From NCBI GenBank assembly GCA_002104535.1, contig NBOG01000005.1, forward strand, positions 124,001 through 188,000: a DNA stretch of 64,000 bases, in the 5' to 3' direction. Origin of the DNA: Cognaticolwellia sediminilitoris (GTDB lineage Bacteria; Pseudomonadota; Gammaproteobacteria; Enterobacterales; Alteromonadaceae). Positions 36,756 to 45,143 of this stretch are shown here, one piece after another; the stretch's first letter is position 1, and each line of letters opens with the position of its first letter. Made by a program: the position numbers and the translations under genes. The notes below the pieces were generated by a model. The model did not search any database, was not told the origin of the DNA, and saw only the letters and a program-made list of their open reading frames with translations.

Positions 36756-37394
36756 ATGTCAGAATTACTATATTGGCTTGATATGTTCGGTATTGTCGTT
36801 TTTGCCTTTTCAGGGGCATTAATGGCTGGACGTTATAAACTTGACCCGTTTGGCGTGGTAGTTCTGTCAGCCGTTACCGCAATTGGTGGCGGAACTATGC
36901 GCGATGTGATTCTCCAAACTCCGGTATTTTGGGTCCAAAAACCGATATATCTTTATGTGATATTCGCAACAGCGGTATTGACCATTATTTTCATTCGTTG
37001 CCCTAAGCGCATTCCGAAAAGATTTTTATTAGTTTCTGATGCTTTCGGCTTAGCTTTATTTGCTGTACTCGGCACAGAAAAAGCCCTCAGCTTAGGTGCT
37101 GCAGTACCTGTAGCAATTGTAATGGGAATGATGACCGGTGTAGCTGGTGGCATGATACGTGACGTTTTATGTAATGTAATTCCGATGATTTTACGACAAG
37201 AAATTTATGCGACTGCCGCTATTTTAGGTGGCGCGTTATTTACCTTATTTATTTATCTCGGTTTAGCAGAACATCTCGCTATTATCGGGGCAATATTAGG
37301 AGCATTATCGTTACGTTTAGCTGCTATTTATTGGCGAGTAACGTTACCCGCTTTTGACATTATCGAGCCTGAGCAAGACGATAAAAAACTATAA
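36756..37394 (+). CDS. TRIC-type cation channel family protein (UPF0126, YicG-like)
   Basis: A 212-residue inner-membrane protein with seven hydrophobic helices in two homologous halves. Each half has the glycine-rich motif: AIGGGTMRDVIL near residue 47 and MTGVAGGMIRDVLCN near 128. This duplicated GGxxRD pattern defines the UPF0126/TRIC family of trimeric cation channels. It is translationally close to the rhodanese gene; a functional link is not evident. Confidence 0.9.
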   Translation: MSELLYWLDMFGIVVFAFSGALMAGRYKLDPFGVVVLSAVTAIGGGTMRDVILQTPVFWVQKPIYLYVIFATAVLTIIFIRCPKRIPKRFLLVSDAFGLALFAVLGTEKALSLGAAVPVAIVMGMMTGVAGGMIRDVLCNVIPMILRQEIYATAAILGGALFTLFIYLGLAEHLAIIGAILGALSLRLAAIYWRVTLPAFDIIEPEQDDKKL

Positions 37395-37433
37395 ATTCGG
37401 CTAACTAAGCTCTCAAGGTGGATTTTTAAAAGC

Positions 37434-38027
37434 TTAAGGTTTAACGGGTATTTTCCAGCACCTTTTTAATTTACTCAGCGATTCTACAAATTCAAAACTT
37501 AATTCCCAATAATATTTTTTAGCAGAGGTAAAACGTTCATCAGTTGGCTTTTTGTCCGCAGGGATAGTGAATTCAAAGTCTAAAATTGTTGTCGACTCAA
37601 GATAATTAATTTTAGGAGTGATGCTAGTTTCCCAGACTTTATCCTGCCTGACACTACCTGAATCGGTACCCGCTTTACTCTTTTTCCAACAAATCAGTGA
37701 CAAGACTTTAATCTTGGTGAATTGTGCTCGCTCAACCGAAATTGAGCCATTGATATTATCTCCTAAAGTGCAATAGCCCGGAGTAATAGTTAAAGGCGTG
37801 GTACCTAATTGTTGATATTTTCTCTTACTATATACACTACATATATAGAGTAATGAGGTAAAAATTAGAAAGACAAAACTACCAATGGCAGCGCTTACCG
37901 ATGCATTAAATATTGCAGATAAAGCTAGAGCAAATGTAGGGATAAAAAATAAAATGGCAGCAATAAGAATGCCTTTACCTTCATTTTTTTCTTCACTAAA
38001 TATAACCGTTTGAAACTCATCCATCAT
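37434..38027 (-). CDS. Hypothetical membrane protein with cytoplasmic C-terminal domain
   Basis: A 198-residue protein I do not recognise with certainty. Two TM helices (about residues 20-40 and 44-65) are followed by a soluble domain with YQQLGTTPLTITPGYCTLGDNINGSISV, a beta-rich region. That stretch resembles proteins with DUF3592-like extracytoplasmic domains. The start at 38027 follows AAGGGT by five bases; an ATG at 38132 would add 35 residues of doubtful coding. It has no operon partner. Confidence 0.6.
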   Translation of the reverse strand: MMDEFQTVIFSEEKNEGKGILIAAILFFIPTFALALSAIFNASVSAAIGSFVFLIFTSLLYICSVYSKRKYQQLGTTPLTITPGYCTLGDNINGSISVERAQFTKIKVLSLICWKKSKAGTDSGSVRQDKVWETSITPKINYLESTTILDFEFTIPADKKPTDERFTSAKKYYWELSFEFVESLSKLKRCWKIPVKP

Positions 38028-38325
38028 TAGTACCCTTGATATCCTTATGCATATAACGAGTTTGATAAGCTCGTCTGTTTGGTAGAGAAATACTTTATAT
38101 TTATTAATTAACTTTAACAATGCATTTGCCATATACTGGATTTTAAAGTCCCAATTAAGTGTATAGTGACTTGGGAAGCGCCATTAAAAGCTCCCGTTTG
38201 CTAAAACGGCGATAATATAAGATATAAACGATACTGTAACTAACCACTCACATTAATTTTAAACTGGGATAAGCTAGAGTAGCTTTGATACTTTACGTGC
38301 AATAATAAACCATAAGTCATTTATT

Positions 38326-39258
38326 TCACGAACCGTGCTTTTTAAAATACTGACTTGGTGAAACGCCATACCACCGCTTCGCTGCTCTATTAAGAGAGGC
38401 TTGTTCACTGTAGCCAAGTAAATTGCTCAACATTTGTTTTCGCATAATATGACCAAACTGTTCAAAGCGGCGCTTTCTTTCATCGTCGAGCAATTGACTG
38501 AAACTCATTGCATTAAGCTTTAGTTGCCTTTGTAAAGTGCGTGGCGACATGTGTAGTATTTCCGCCAACGTCATTAAAGTAAAATGGTGTAAATCAGCGC
38601 TATGTAGCACGGGCTGTATTTGGCTTAACCAGCCAGGCTGATCGATAAATGACTTTTTCGCTTCTTGCGTTGCTAACAACAAATGATTATTTACCAGTTC
38701 ATTGCGCGTTAAAATAGGCATAGCTAATAAAGACATACTGAAAACTATGTCATTCGAGTCACGCGAAGCTTGCACCGAACAACCAAACCATTCCGTGAGA
38801 GTTTTCAGTTCCTTACTAGAAAAGTCATCTTGTAGATTTACAACTTTAGGGGTTAATTGCTTACCGGTTAGTCGTCTTACCGTAGCAACCCAAGCCGTCA
38901 TATTACGTAAAATAGCATGGCGATTTTGAAAATAAGGTAGCCACTTCAGGCTTGCTGTATCACCCTCATTAGTGAATTGGATTTTGCCAATATCTGCCAC
39001 TGTTTTATCAAACTGCAGCAAAGCGTCTAGTGCTGCTTTTAAAGAATCACACGACTCGACTAAATAACCGAGTAAGCCATATTCAGCACTTGTGATCGTT
39101 TTACCTGCGGTAAAGCCCCATAAACTATCGCGCATTTCTTTAGCAGCAGTATCCAACCCTTGTAGGTATATCGCCATTGGTATTCGCTGACAATTTAGCC
39201 ATGCCTGAGGTATATTAGCGGCTATTATTTGACAATATTCTCGGCTTACGTCTGACAT
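38326..39258 (-). CDS. AraC-family transcriptional regulator (arabinose_bd N-domain)
   Basis: A 310-residue regulator. The N-terminal ~190 residues resemble the OruR/ArgR-type ligand domain (EYGLLGYLVESCDSLKAALDALLQF, then FTNEGDTASLKWLPYF). The C-terminal double HTH shows LAEILHMSPRTLQRQLK and LLGYSEQASLNRAAKRWYGVSPSQY. It is divergent from the SRPBCC/sterol-desaturase gene pair with about 100 bp between, so it probably controls them. Confidence 0.87.
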   Translation of the reverse strand: MSDVSREYCQIIAANIPQAWLNCQRIPMAIYLQGLDTAAKEMRDSLWGFTAGKTITSAEYGLLGYLVESCDSLKAALDALLQFDKTVADIGKIQFTNEGDTASLKWLPYFQNRHAILRNMTAWVATVRRLTGKQLTPKVVNLQDDFSSKELKTLTEWFGCSVQASRDSNDIVFSMSLLAMPILTRNELVNNHLLLATQEAKKSFIDQPGWLSQIQPVLHSADLHHFTLMTLAEILHMSPRTLQRQLKLNAMSFSQLLDDERKRRFEQFGHIMRKQMLSNLLGYSEQASLNRAAKRWYGVSPSQYFKKHGS

Positions 39259-39355
39259 TATGGCGCCTTAAGACAAAAAAATGACATAATTAAACAAGTA
39301 TGTCGCGATAAAACAGATTAAGCTAGCATAACTTGCCATTGCGAAATTACTTAAT

Positions 39356-39763
39356 ATGACATTATTAGACATCACCATAAAACTCCCAAGCGATAAACAG
39401 TTCGATATGTCTTGTCTAGCTGATTGTGCATTTTTAAGCGAAATTTTTGCCAGCAAATTTGTTGAACTTGAAAAACATGATTCATGCCGCCGTAGATTGA
39501 TAAACATGAGAGGCCATCAGTTTACGGAAAAAATCATTCACCTTTGTGACAGTAAGCTTATCTACCAAATGGAAGGTAATGGGCCGGTTAAAAATCATCG
39601 AGGCGAAATTAATTATATTCAAGCCGCTAATGGTGATTACTTACATTATCAAATAGAGGGACAGAGCAACACTTGGGTACCAACTTGGTTATTAAAAATA
39701 GTCATGTATTACGACTTTACCCTAGCTGGGAAACGACTATGGAGATCAGTAAATGGCTGTTGA
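39356..39763 (+). CDS. Hypothetical protein, SRPBCC-like
   Basis: A 135-residue soluble protein without signal peptide. The order of charged beta strands (CRRRLINMRGHQFTEKIIHL, KLIYQMEGNGPVKNHRGEI, DYLHYQIEGQ) is suggestive of a polyketide-cyclase/SRPBCC lipid-binding fold, although short. Its last 11 bases overlap the following sterol-desaturase gene, so the two are translationally coupled and probably act on one substrate. Confidence 0.6.
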   Translation: MTLLDITIKLPSDKQFDMSCLADCAFLSEIFASKFVELEKHDSCRRRLINMRGHQFTEKIIHLCDSKLIYQMEGNGPVKNHRGEINYIQAANGDYLHYQIEGQSNTWVPTWLLKIVMYYDFTLAGKRLWRSVNGC

Positions 39764-40565
39764 GTTTATCTTAATTTTATTGAGTCCAATATTTATTATC
39801 GCCATCATTATGGAGCTGTTAAAGCGTAAAGATAGCTATTCAATAAAGGAGTTTTTGCTCAATCTTGGTTTAGCACTTTCGCATCAGGCTACCGATATAT
39901 TGGCCATGCTAGCTTTAATGCCGTTGTTTTTTTGGCTACATTCTTCATTTGCAGTTTTCTCTTTTGAATTGACGGCATTTTCAGTTATTGTCGGGTTTAT
40001 TTTGCAGGACTTTTTATATTATTGGTTTCACCGAACCAGTCATCAATGCAATTGGCTATGGGCTGCTCATGTTGTTCATCACAGCTCTAACAATATGAAC
40101 TTTTCAACCGCGATGAGGCAAAGCCTTTTCTACCCTATGGTTGGCATGTGGCTGTTTTGGTTACCGCTGATCATTTTAGGATTTGAGCCAAAGTTAGTAT
40201 TAGCAATTGTTGCGTTAAACTTAGCATTTCAGTTTTTTGTCCATACCGAAATGGGGCCAGAATTTAGATTATTAGGCAAAGTTTTTAATACCCCAACACA
40301 TCACTGTCTTCATCACGCCAGCAACCCACAATATATCGATAAAAACTACGCTGGAGTATTGATTATTTGGGATAAGTTATTTGGAACATTTGTCTGTTCA
40401 GATGGTGAAAAACCGCGCTACGGTGTCGTCGGGTACCAATACGATGTATCATTTTTTGATGTGGTTTTTACCCCATGGCGCATTTTAATAAGAAATATTA
40501 AGCAGCAAAAAAATATAATCTCAGCAATAAAGTTACTCATTGAAAAGCCAAGTAAATTAAAATAA
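39753..40565 (+). CDS. Sterol desaturase/fatty acid hydroxylase family protein
   Basis: A 270-residue membrane di-iron enzyme. The histidine clusters are clear: HRTSH, HVVHH, then HTEMG and HHCLHH, arranged as in the HX3H, HX2HH and HX2HH set of the family. Four or so hydrophobic helices surround them. Bacterial members hydroxylate or desaturate lipids, carotenoids or small alkyl chains; the substrate here is unknown. Coupled to the SRPBCC-like gene and divergent from an AraC regulator. Confidence 0.88.
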   Translation: MAVEFILILLSPIFIIAIIMELLKRKDSYSIKEFLLNLGLALSHQATDILAMLALMPLFFWLHSSFAVFSFELTAFSVIVGFILQDFLYYWFHRTSHQCNWLWAAHVVHHSSNNMNFSTAMRQSLFYPMVGMWLFWLPLIILGFEPKLVLAIVALNLAFQFFVHTEMGPEFRLLGKVFNTPTHHCLHHASNPQYIDKNYAGVLIIWDKLFGTFVCSDGEKPRYGVVGYQYDVSFFDVVFTPWRILIRNIKQQKNIISAIKLLIEKPSKLK

Positions 40566-40576
40566 TTTACTTGGCT
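40546..40576 (+). terminator. Hairpin overlapping the end of the sterol-desaturase gene
   Basis: AGCCAAGTAAATT and AATTTACTTGGCT form a perfect 13-bp stem with a 5-base loop that includes the stop codon. It lacks a good T-run; it may act on both strands between convergent genes. Confidence 0.55.
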
Positions 40577-40646
40577 TAAAGCGAGGTACTTTTAATCTAA
40601 TGGTTATAAGAGTAATCGGATAACCGTTAGTTTCAAAAATAGACCT

Positions 40647-41627
40647 TTAGAAGCTAACTTGTACAGCCGTTTTTTCTGCTACTACAGTGACATTTTGTGA
40701 TGCAATGAAATTAATCTCATCGTCAACTTCAGGGTCATCTCCTTTATCGCAACTTAATGCAATAGTATAATCGCCAGCTTTGATAAAACCGATAGAGAAT
40801 TCATAGCTCGTTTGTTCACTGTCAAAAGTAACTGCGGTACTAGTATAAGGCAGGTTGCCGCTTTCATCTCCACCATTATCTTCTAGCGTTTCAAGTGCTA
40901 AATCAGCACCTTCAAACATGTAAATACTCGCCACGTTTTCACTTGCATCAGAAAGTGGAGTGCATTGATTATTAATTAATACCGTTTCATCTACGGTACC
41001 TTCAATATGTCCTGCCTCATTATTATTAACTAACCTTACGCCACGTGGCTTAAGAAAATAACCGGCTTGCCCAACAGGGTTGGTCATAGCTTTATTAAGA
41101 TCAAACTCTAAGGTGAAATCGACAGTTCCGCCTAATGTAGCAGTAAAACCGTCTAGTTTAAGTTCATTTGAAGGCACACTTACACTGATTTTTTCATTGG
41201 TCTCTACGTCAATACCGTATGAGCCATCACTCATTATCAGTCGCAACTGTGAGTACTCACCTGCTTCAATACTGATATTATCAACTAAAGAAATAGAGTT
41301 ACTGCCAGTATATTGCAGCAAATCAATACCAACAGTATTAGCGATAACATCACCATTGCTATCTAAACATAAATCATTCGAGGCAATTAATCCGCTCTCA
41401 TTACCGACAGTATAAATAGCATCTTGACCACCGCCTTTAAGCTCTATTTGAGTGAAGCAAACAACCACCTCTGAAAGGTCATCAACAGGGGCATCGCTCA
41501 CAGCTAATGAAAAACTTGGTAACGGAATAATTTCATTTTCTGGTAATGCTTTGTCTGAACTACCACCACAACCTACAAGCAAATAGGTCAATAAAGCGGA
41601 GGTGGCAATGTGTTTTTTATTTAACAT
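40647..41627 (-). CDS. DUF4382 domain lipoprotein
   Basis: A 326-residue lipoprotein with signal peptide and lipobox LLVGCGGSS. The DUF4382 domain (about residues 40-180) is marked by FSLAVSDAPVDDLSEVVVCFTQIEL and SLVDNISIEAGEYSQLRL; a second beta-sandwich domain (about 190-326, DUF4397/Ig-like) follows. The protein is very acidic, as usual for marine exported proteins. The ATG at 41627 has AGGAAA upstream; an ATG at 41699 would add a non-signal extension. Role unknown. Confidence 0.85.
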   Translation of the reverse strand: MLNKKHIATSALLTYLLVGCGGSSDKALPENEIIPLPSFSLAVSDAPVDDLSEVVVCFTQIELKGGGQDAIYTVGNESGLIASNDLCLDSNGDVIANTVGIDLLQYTGSNSISLVDNISIEAGEYSQLRLIMSDGSYGIDVETNEKISVSVPSNELKLDGFTATLGGTVDFTLEFDLNKAMTNPVGQAGYFLKPRGVRLVNNNEAGHIEGTVDETVLINNQCTPLSDASENVASIYMFEGADLALETLEDNGGDESGNLPYTSTAVTFDSEQTSYEFSIGFIKAGDYTIALSCDKGDDPEVDDEINFIASQNVTVVAEKTAVQVSF

Positions 41628-41966
41628 AATTTTTCCTAATGAATTAAATTTACAGCAACTGATATGTTCAGGTGCTAATTCTTTAGAGAGATCATACAAA
41701 TATGAATTTTATTACTTCATTCTTGATAGACTTTTTCTAAGAAAAAATAACATGATTTAAGTCACGTCACGATTGCTGTGGAGCAATTTATCAATAAATA
41801 TAGCGCTCTATGCGAGCTAGATTTTAAGCATGTATACTTACAATGCGTACTTTAACATTAAATTTGTTCTAAACAAAGTAAAGCACGAATTGTTATTACA
41901 GAACTGAAAGTCAAAACTACATATGGAATGTAATTGGCCTACATGGATAAATATTGAAATTTAGTA
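41628..41966. other. Intergenic region between two minus-strand genes
   Basis: About 340 bp of AT-rich sequence upstream of the DUF4382 gene. No reading frame, hairpin terminator or recognisable box stands out; it should hold the lipoprotein promoter. Confidence 0.4.
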
Positions 41967-42506
41967 CTACTCTTGGATGCTTTGCTTTTTCAGCGCTAAT
42001 TTTAGCTGATCCATAGAATATTGATTTGCGGCTTGAAAAAATGAACGCATTTTTTGTGACAGTTCAGTTTCGTTATAGCCTAGTCCAACCACCGTTATTT
42101 TAGTTCTTGAGGGTGTGATAGGACTAAAATAAAAAACAGACCATGTATCTTTCGCTGCTTCCTCAAATATAAAGTCTTTCGGAAAGCCTGTAGCTTTTAA
42201 CGAAATCATTTTTTTAGGATCGTAACTTAATATCGTGTTTTCAATAGTTGAGGCATCACCAAGTGTTCCATTCGGATCATAATTTGCTCGCCATTTACCA
42301 CCCACTTGAAAATCTATATCGGCGAGCGGAGCTACCCATGATTGCAAACCTTCGGTCGTAGTAAATGCATGCCAGATATCGTCAATATGAGCATCTATTT
42401 CAACGTGGAAAACTTCTCTTGGCTCTTCAGCATTCGCAGTAGATAGCATGAATGTAGTCATCAAGATCAACAGCGAAGTTCGAAGTATAAAGATAAAATT
42501 TAACAT
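41967..42506 (-). CDS. Exported AHSA1/START-like SRPBCC protein
   Basis: A 179-residue protein with a signal peptide (cleavage near ANA-EEP). The remainder matches the AHSA1/SRPBCC fold: VEIDAHIDDIWHAFTTTEGLQSWV, DFQVGGKWRANYDPNG and a C-terminal long helix. Export of this fold is uncommon; related periplasmic members bind hydrophobic ligands. It has AGGAAA before the start and no clear operon partner. Confidence 0.8.
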   Translation of the reverse strand: MLNFIFILRTSLLILMTTFMLSTANAEEPREVFHVEIDAHIDDIWHAFTTTEGLQSWVAPLADIDFQVGGKWRANYDPNGTLGDASTIENTILSYDPKKMISLKATGFPKDFIFEEAAKDTWSVFYFSPITPSRTKITVVGLGYNETELSQKMRSFFQAANQYSMDQLKLALKKQSIQE

Positions 42507-42589
42507 GAGTGTTTCCTACGCTTAATTATTCAAAATGCTTATAGACGTTATCTGTAATCAGGGGATTAATAAGTTGGTTGAAGGGCTGT

Positions 42590-42913
42590 TTAAGCTTCTA
42601 TTCCCCAGCCGTCGTTATAACCATTAAATTTACCTGCTAACAACTCAAATTCAGCCTCTTGAGCGACGATGCCATCATAGCTTGGGATCATATTTACCGT
42701 ACAATTAACATCCCATACATTAGGTAATTCATCAGGTGCTAATTCAACCTGCATATCTGGTGCGTGTTCGGCTAAATGTGCAACCAGTGCTTGTGCTTGT
42801 TGTTCTTGTTCGAATAACTGAAAAAAAACTACTTTGTGCATCGCATTTAAATCAATACCAGCGGCTTGCATTTCAGTTAATACTTGGCCAGTCTCATCGT
42901 TCGGGAAAGTCAT
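42590..42913 (-). CDS. RraB-like regulator of ribonuclease E family protein
   Basis: A 107-residue acidic protein. RraB binds RNase E and modulates its activity. The family features are the opening FPNDETGQVLTEMQAAGIDL, the hydrophobic VVFFQLFEQEQQAQAL and the terminal GYNDGWGIEA. It is shorter than E. coli RraB (about 138). No ribosome site is evident before the ATG. A tandem MITE lies 35 bp upstream and could supply or disturb its promoter. Confidence 0.8.
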   Translation of the reverse strand: MTFPNDETGQVLTEMQAAGIDLNAMHKVVFFQLFEQEQQAQALVAHLAEHAPDMQVELAPDELPNVWDVNCTVNMIPSYDGIVAQEAEFELLAGKFNGYNDGWGIEA

Positions 42914-42948
42914 ATTACATACATATTATTAAAAACAATGTCTTATTA

Positions 42949-43213
42949 TATACCCAAACCAGCTCAAGATGCTCGTTTCAGTGGCAATTAAAAATCATTA
43001 AGACAAGGTAATTGTTTTTACATATTGTTATTCACTATCAAAAATAATTAACGCGGTATAAATGCTTTTTAAAGCCACCGTTAGGCGCTTCACAGTAACC
43101 TATCTTCGGCGTTATAGCGTTTAAAAAGGGAATAACCATTTAGTCAACGCTAAGCCTTGAAGCTAAATTACTGTGATGTGCTGAAACCGGTATATTGAGT
43201 TGGCTTGGGTATA
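42949..43213. mobile_element. MITE-like element, copy 1 (both ends present)
   Basis: This 265-bp element has terminal inverted repeats of about 33 bp (27 of 33 positions identical): TATACCCAAACCAGC at the left and GCTTGGGTATA at the right. It encodes nothing. The interior holds further dyads such as GGCGTTATAGCG. Size, non-coding content and TIRs fit a non-autonomous MITE. The mobilising transposase is not in this window. Confidence 0.75.
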
Positions 43214-43433
43214 ACCCAAACCAGCTCAAGATGCTCGTTTCAGTGGCAATTAAAAATCATTTAGACAAGGCAATTGTTTTTACATATTGTTATTCACTAT
43301 CAAAAATAATTAACGCGGTATAAATGCTTTGTTAAAGCCACCGTTAGGCGCTTCACAGTAACCTATCTTCGGCGTTATAGCGTTTAAAAAGGGAATAACC
43401 ATTTAGTCAACGCTAAGCCTTGAAGCTAAATTA
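43214..43433. mobile_element. MITE-like element, copy 2 (right end missing)
   Basis: A head-to-tail direct copy of 42952-43170, displaced by 262 bp and differing at only a few positions (for example CATTAAG versus CATTTAG and CTTTTTAAAG versus CTTTGTTAAAG). It abuts copy 1 and loses the right terminal repeat, ending at GAAGCTAAATTA. Confidence 0.75.
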
Positions 43434-43436
43434 AAG

Positions 43437-43456
43437 ATTTCAGTGGCAATTAAAAA
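43437..43456. repeat. Fragment of a third MITE copy
   Basis: The words TTTCAGTGGCAATTAAAAAT repeat a segment found near the left end of both copies (about 42978 and 43240). It immediately follows copy 2, so the array likely arose by slippage or recombination among copies. Confidence 0.6.
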
Positions 43457-43468
43457 TAGCCGTTTAAA

Positions 43469-43942
43469 TTAATTAAACGTACAGATATTTTGTTGGCAGG
43501 AAAGTTGGCTCTCGCTGCCAATGGTTGGGCAAGTATCCATGGTGAGTGTATGGGTAGGTATTTTTTTTAGTTGAGAAACGCCGATAACATTACTGGCTAG
43601 CTGGCAAACGCTATTTTTAAATTTCACCGTAACAACTTTACACTGGGCTACCGTAATACAAGTTAAATTATTGAGTAATGTCTGCTCAAAAGTTTTCATG
43701 CTTGAAGCATCAACGTTTTGTGTGCTTGTTTCTGAGTCAGCACCTGTCATTATAATTTTAGTATAATTATCAAGCGCATTACTTTGCTCTTTACGTTGCT
43801 TTTCGAAGTGAGCTTGCTGCTCTAATTGGTTTTTTAACAGCGTGGTGGATTTTTCATTTTCTGACAATAAATACCCTAAGCCGAGCAAAACAACCATGAA
43901 GCCAAGTAGTGCGATTAAAGTGATAGCGAGCCACTTAAACAT
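43469..43942 (-). CDS. Hypothetical membrane-anchored cysteine-rich protein
   Basis: A 157-residue protein of unknown function. One N-terminal TM helix (about residues 5-27), a coiled-coil stretch (KNQLEQQAHFEKQRKEQ), then a periplasmic region with six cysteines (CITVAQC, SVCQLA, DTCPT, LSCQQNICTF) likely in disulfides. Its start overlaps the stop of the DUF4136 lipoprotein gene (TAATG), so the pair is co-translated. The nearness of nosL makes a link to nitrous oxide reduction conceivable, but nothing in the sequence shows it. Confidence 0.7.
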   Translation of the reverse strand: MFKWLAITLIALLGFMVVLLGLGYLLSENEKSTTLLKNQLEQQAHFEKQRKEQSNALDNYTKIIMTGADSETSTQNVDASSMKTFEQTLLNNLTCITVAQCKVVTVKFKNSVCQLASNVIGVSQLKKIPTHTLTMDTCPTIGSESQLSCQQNICTFN

Positions 43943-44550
43943 TAAGCGAACTCTTTTTGCAAATTTATCATCGCAGCAGTTTTTTTAACTCGAGGATATT
44001 CTTTCAACATTTGATCAACCGCGTGACTAATTTTTTCCTGCATTTCACGGCTATTATCTTTATCTTTAAAACCAAGCGGATAAACACTTCGCCAAACAGA
44101 ACGCTGGCTTTTAGGGTCAATAATATCAAGCACTAAACTACCTGGTCGTTGCTTTTTTTCGATATCTAAACGGGTGGTATCGTTGCCATTCAAACAATAG
44201 CCACAGTACTTTACTTGCTTATTATATTTATCAAATTCAACAAGATTATGGTTAATGACATGATACGCAATCATAATATCGGCATTTTTTACGATATTAT
44301 AACGAAAGCCACTTTCGTCAAAGCCTTGCTCTATAGCTAATTCTATGGTGTTTCGGGTGCTGTCATTAATGTTTTGTAATTCACCAAAAGCGCTATTTCG
44401 ACCATAAATGCTATAAGTTTCCACGGCAGAAAAATCAAAACCATCACGAAAAGAAGTTGTCGCCACATTGGTTGATGTACAGGCAATTAAATTAATTATT
44501 AAGACTAAGCAACTCAGTAATCTCATATTTATCATGCTAGGTTCAAACAA
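43942..44550 (-). CDS. DUF4136 family lipoprotein
   Basis: A lipoprotein of about 195-202 residues with lipobox LIACTST. The DUF4136 pattern is visible: a DFSAVETYSIYG start, then IELAIEQGFDESGFRY, ADIMIAYHVI, GSLVLDIIDPKSQRSVWR and a terminal DQMLKEYP helix. Three in-frame ATGs (44550, 44535, 44526) are possible starts; none has a strong ribosome site, and 44526 or 44535 gives the better signal peptide. It lies about 80-100 bp after nosL. Confidence 0.8.
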   Translation of the reverse strand: MFEPSMINMRLLSCLVLIINLIACTSTNVATTSFRDGFDFSAVETYSIYGRNSAFGELQNINDSTRNTIELAIEQGFDESGFRYNIVKNADIMIAYHVINHNLVEFDKYNKQVKYCGYCLNGNDTTRLDIEKKQRPGSLVLDIIDPKSQRSVWRSVYPLGFKDKDNSREMQEKISHAVDQMLKEYPRVKKTAAMINLQKEFA

Positions 44551-44632
44551 GAAATAGTGATACTAGGTTACCTAGCTAGTTTTAAATTACAACAAATGCT
44601 GTGATTTTTACATTAAAGGCTAATAGAACAGC

Positions 44633-45133
44633 TTATTGTAATGACTGGTAGGTTACACTATTGAAATCAATAACGTTTCCGCCAAACTCTGCCGCAAAGG
44701 CATCAGCGTCAGATTTAATGGAGAAGCTCGCTAACGTTTTCCCCATCGCGCCAGTTTTTTTTGATCCAACGACATACCAAGCTTGATGAGCATCGATAAA
44801 ATATTCATCCTTTGGCGCACCCCAAGGAGTTTTACTCATATCATGCACCCAGATGGTAGTAACATTGCGTTTATTTTCAGGATCAAGAAAGAAACTAAAC
44901 ATGTCCCGTGTCGAGCAGAATTTTTTAACCTGTGCTCCATCAGCTTGAGTAACGCCTTTACGAAAAAGCTCTGCCTTTGGCCCTGAAAAATTTGTGATCA
45001 GCATGCCACATAAGTGACACTCATCGGCACTTTCTATAGCTACCGCTTGATGAATTATTTGTTGTTGCTCCGTTTGCTCAAAACAGCCAGCCAAAAGTAT
45101 TAAAGCGATAGATAAAAATATTTTAAGAAACAT
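44633..45133 (-). CDS. nosL: Copper chaperone lipoprotein NosL
   Basis: NosL is an outer-membrane-type lipoprotein that binds Cu(I) and delivers it for NosZ maturation. The 166-residue protein has lipobox LLAGCFEQ, the CHLCGMLI cysteine/methionine metal site, and the family KAELFRKG and WVHDMSKTPWG motifs. The ATG at 45133 (MFLKIFLS) follows AGGATA and gives a proper signal peptide; the open frame extends to 45193. It starts 10 bp after nosY, last of the nos genes. Confidence 0.93.
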   Translation of the reverse strand: MFLKIFLSIALILLAGCFEQTEQQQIIHQAVAIESADECHLCGMLITNFSGPKAELFRKGVTQADGAQVKKFCSTRDMFSFFLDPENKRNVTTIWVHDMSKTPWGAPKDEYFIDAHQAWYVVGSKKTGAMGKTLASFSIKSDADAFAAEFGGNVIDFNSVTYQSLQ

Positions 45134-45143
45134 AACAGATATC

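Noticed and set aside
38028-38132. 35-residue extension of the hypothetical membrane protein
   Set aside because: AAGGGT with good spacing precedes the inner ATG at 38027, and the extension lies in likely promoter DNA.
42949-43456. CRISPR array
   Set aside because: There are only two long copies of about 220 bp plus a fragment, with terminal inverted repeats and no short spacers.
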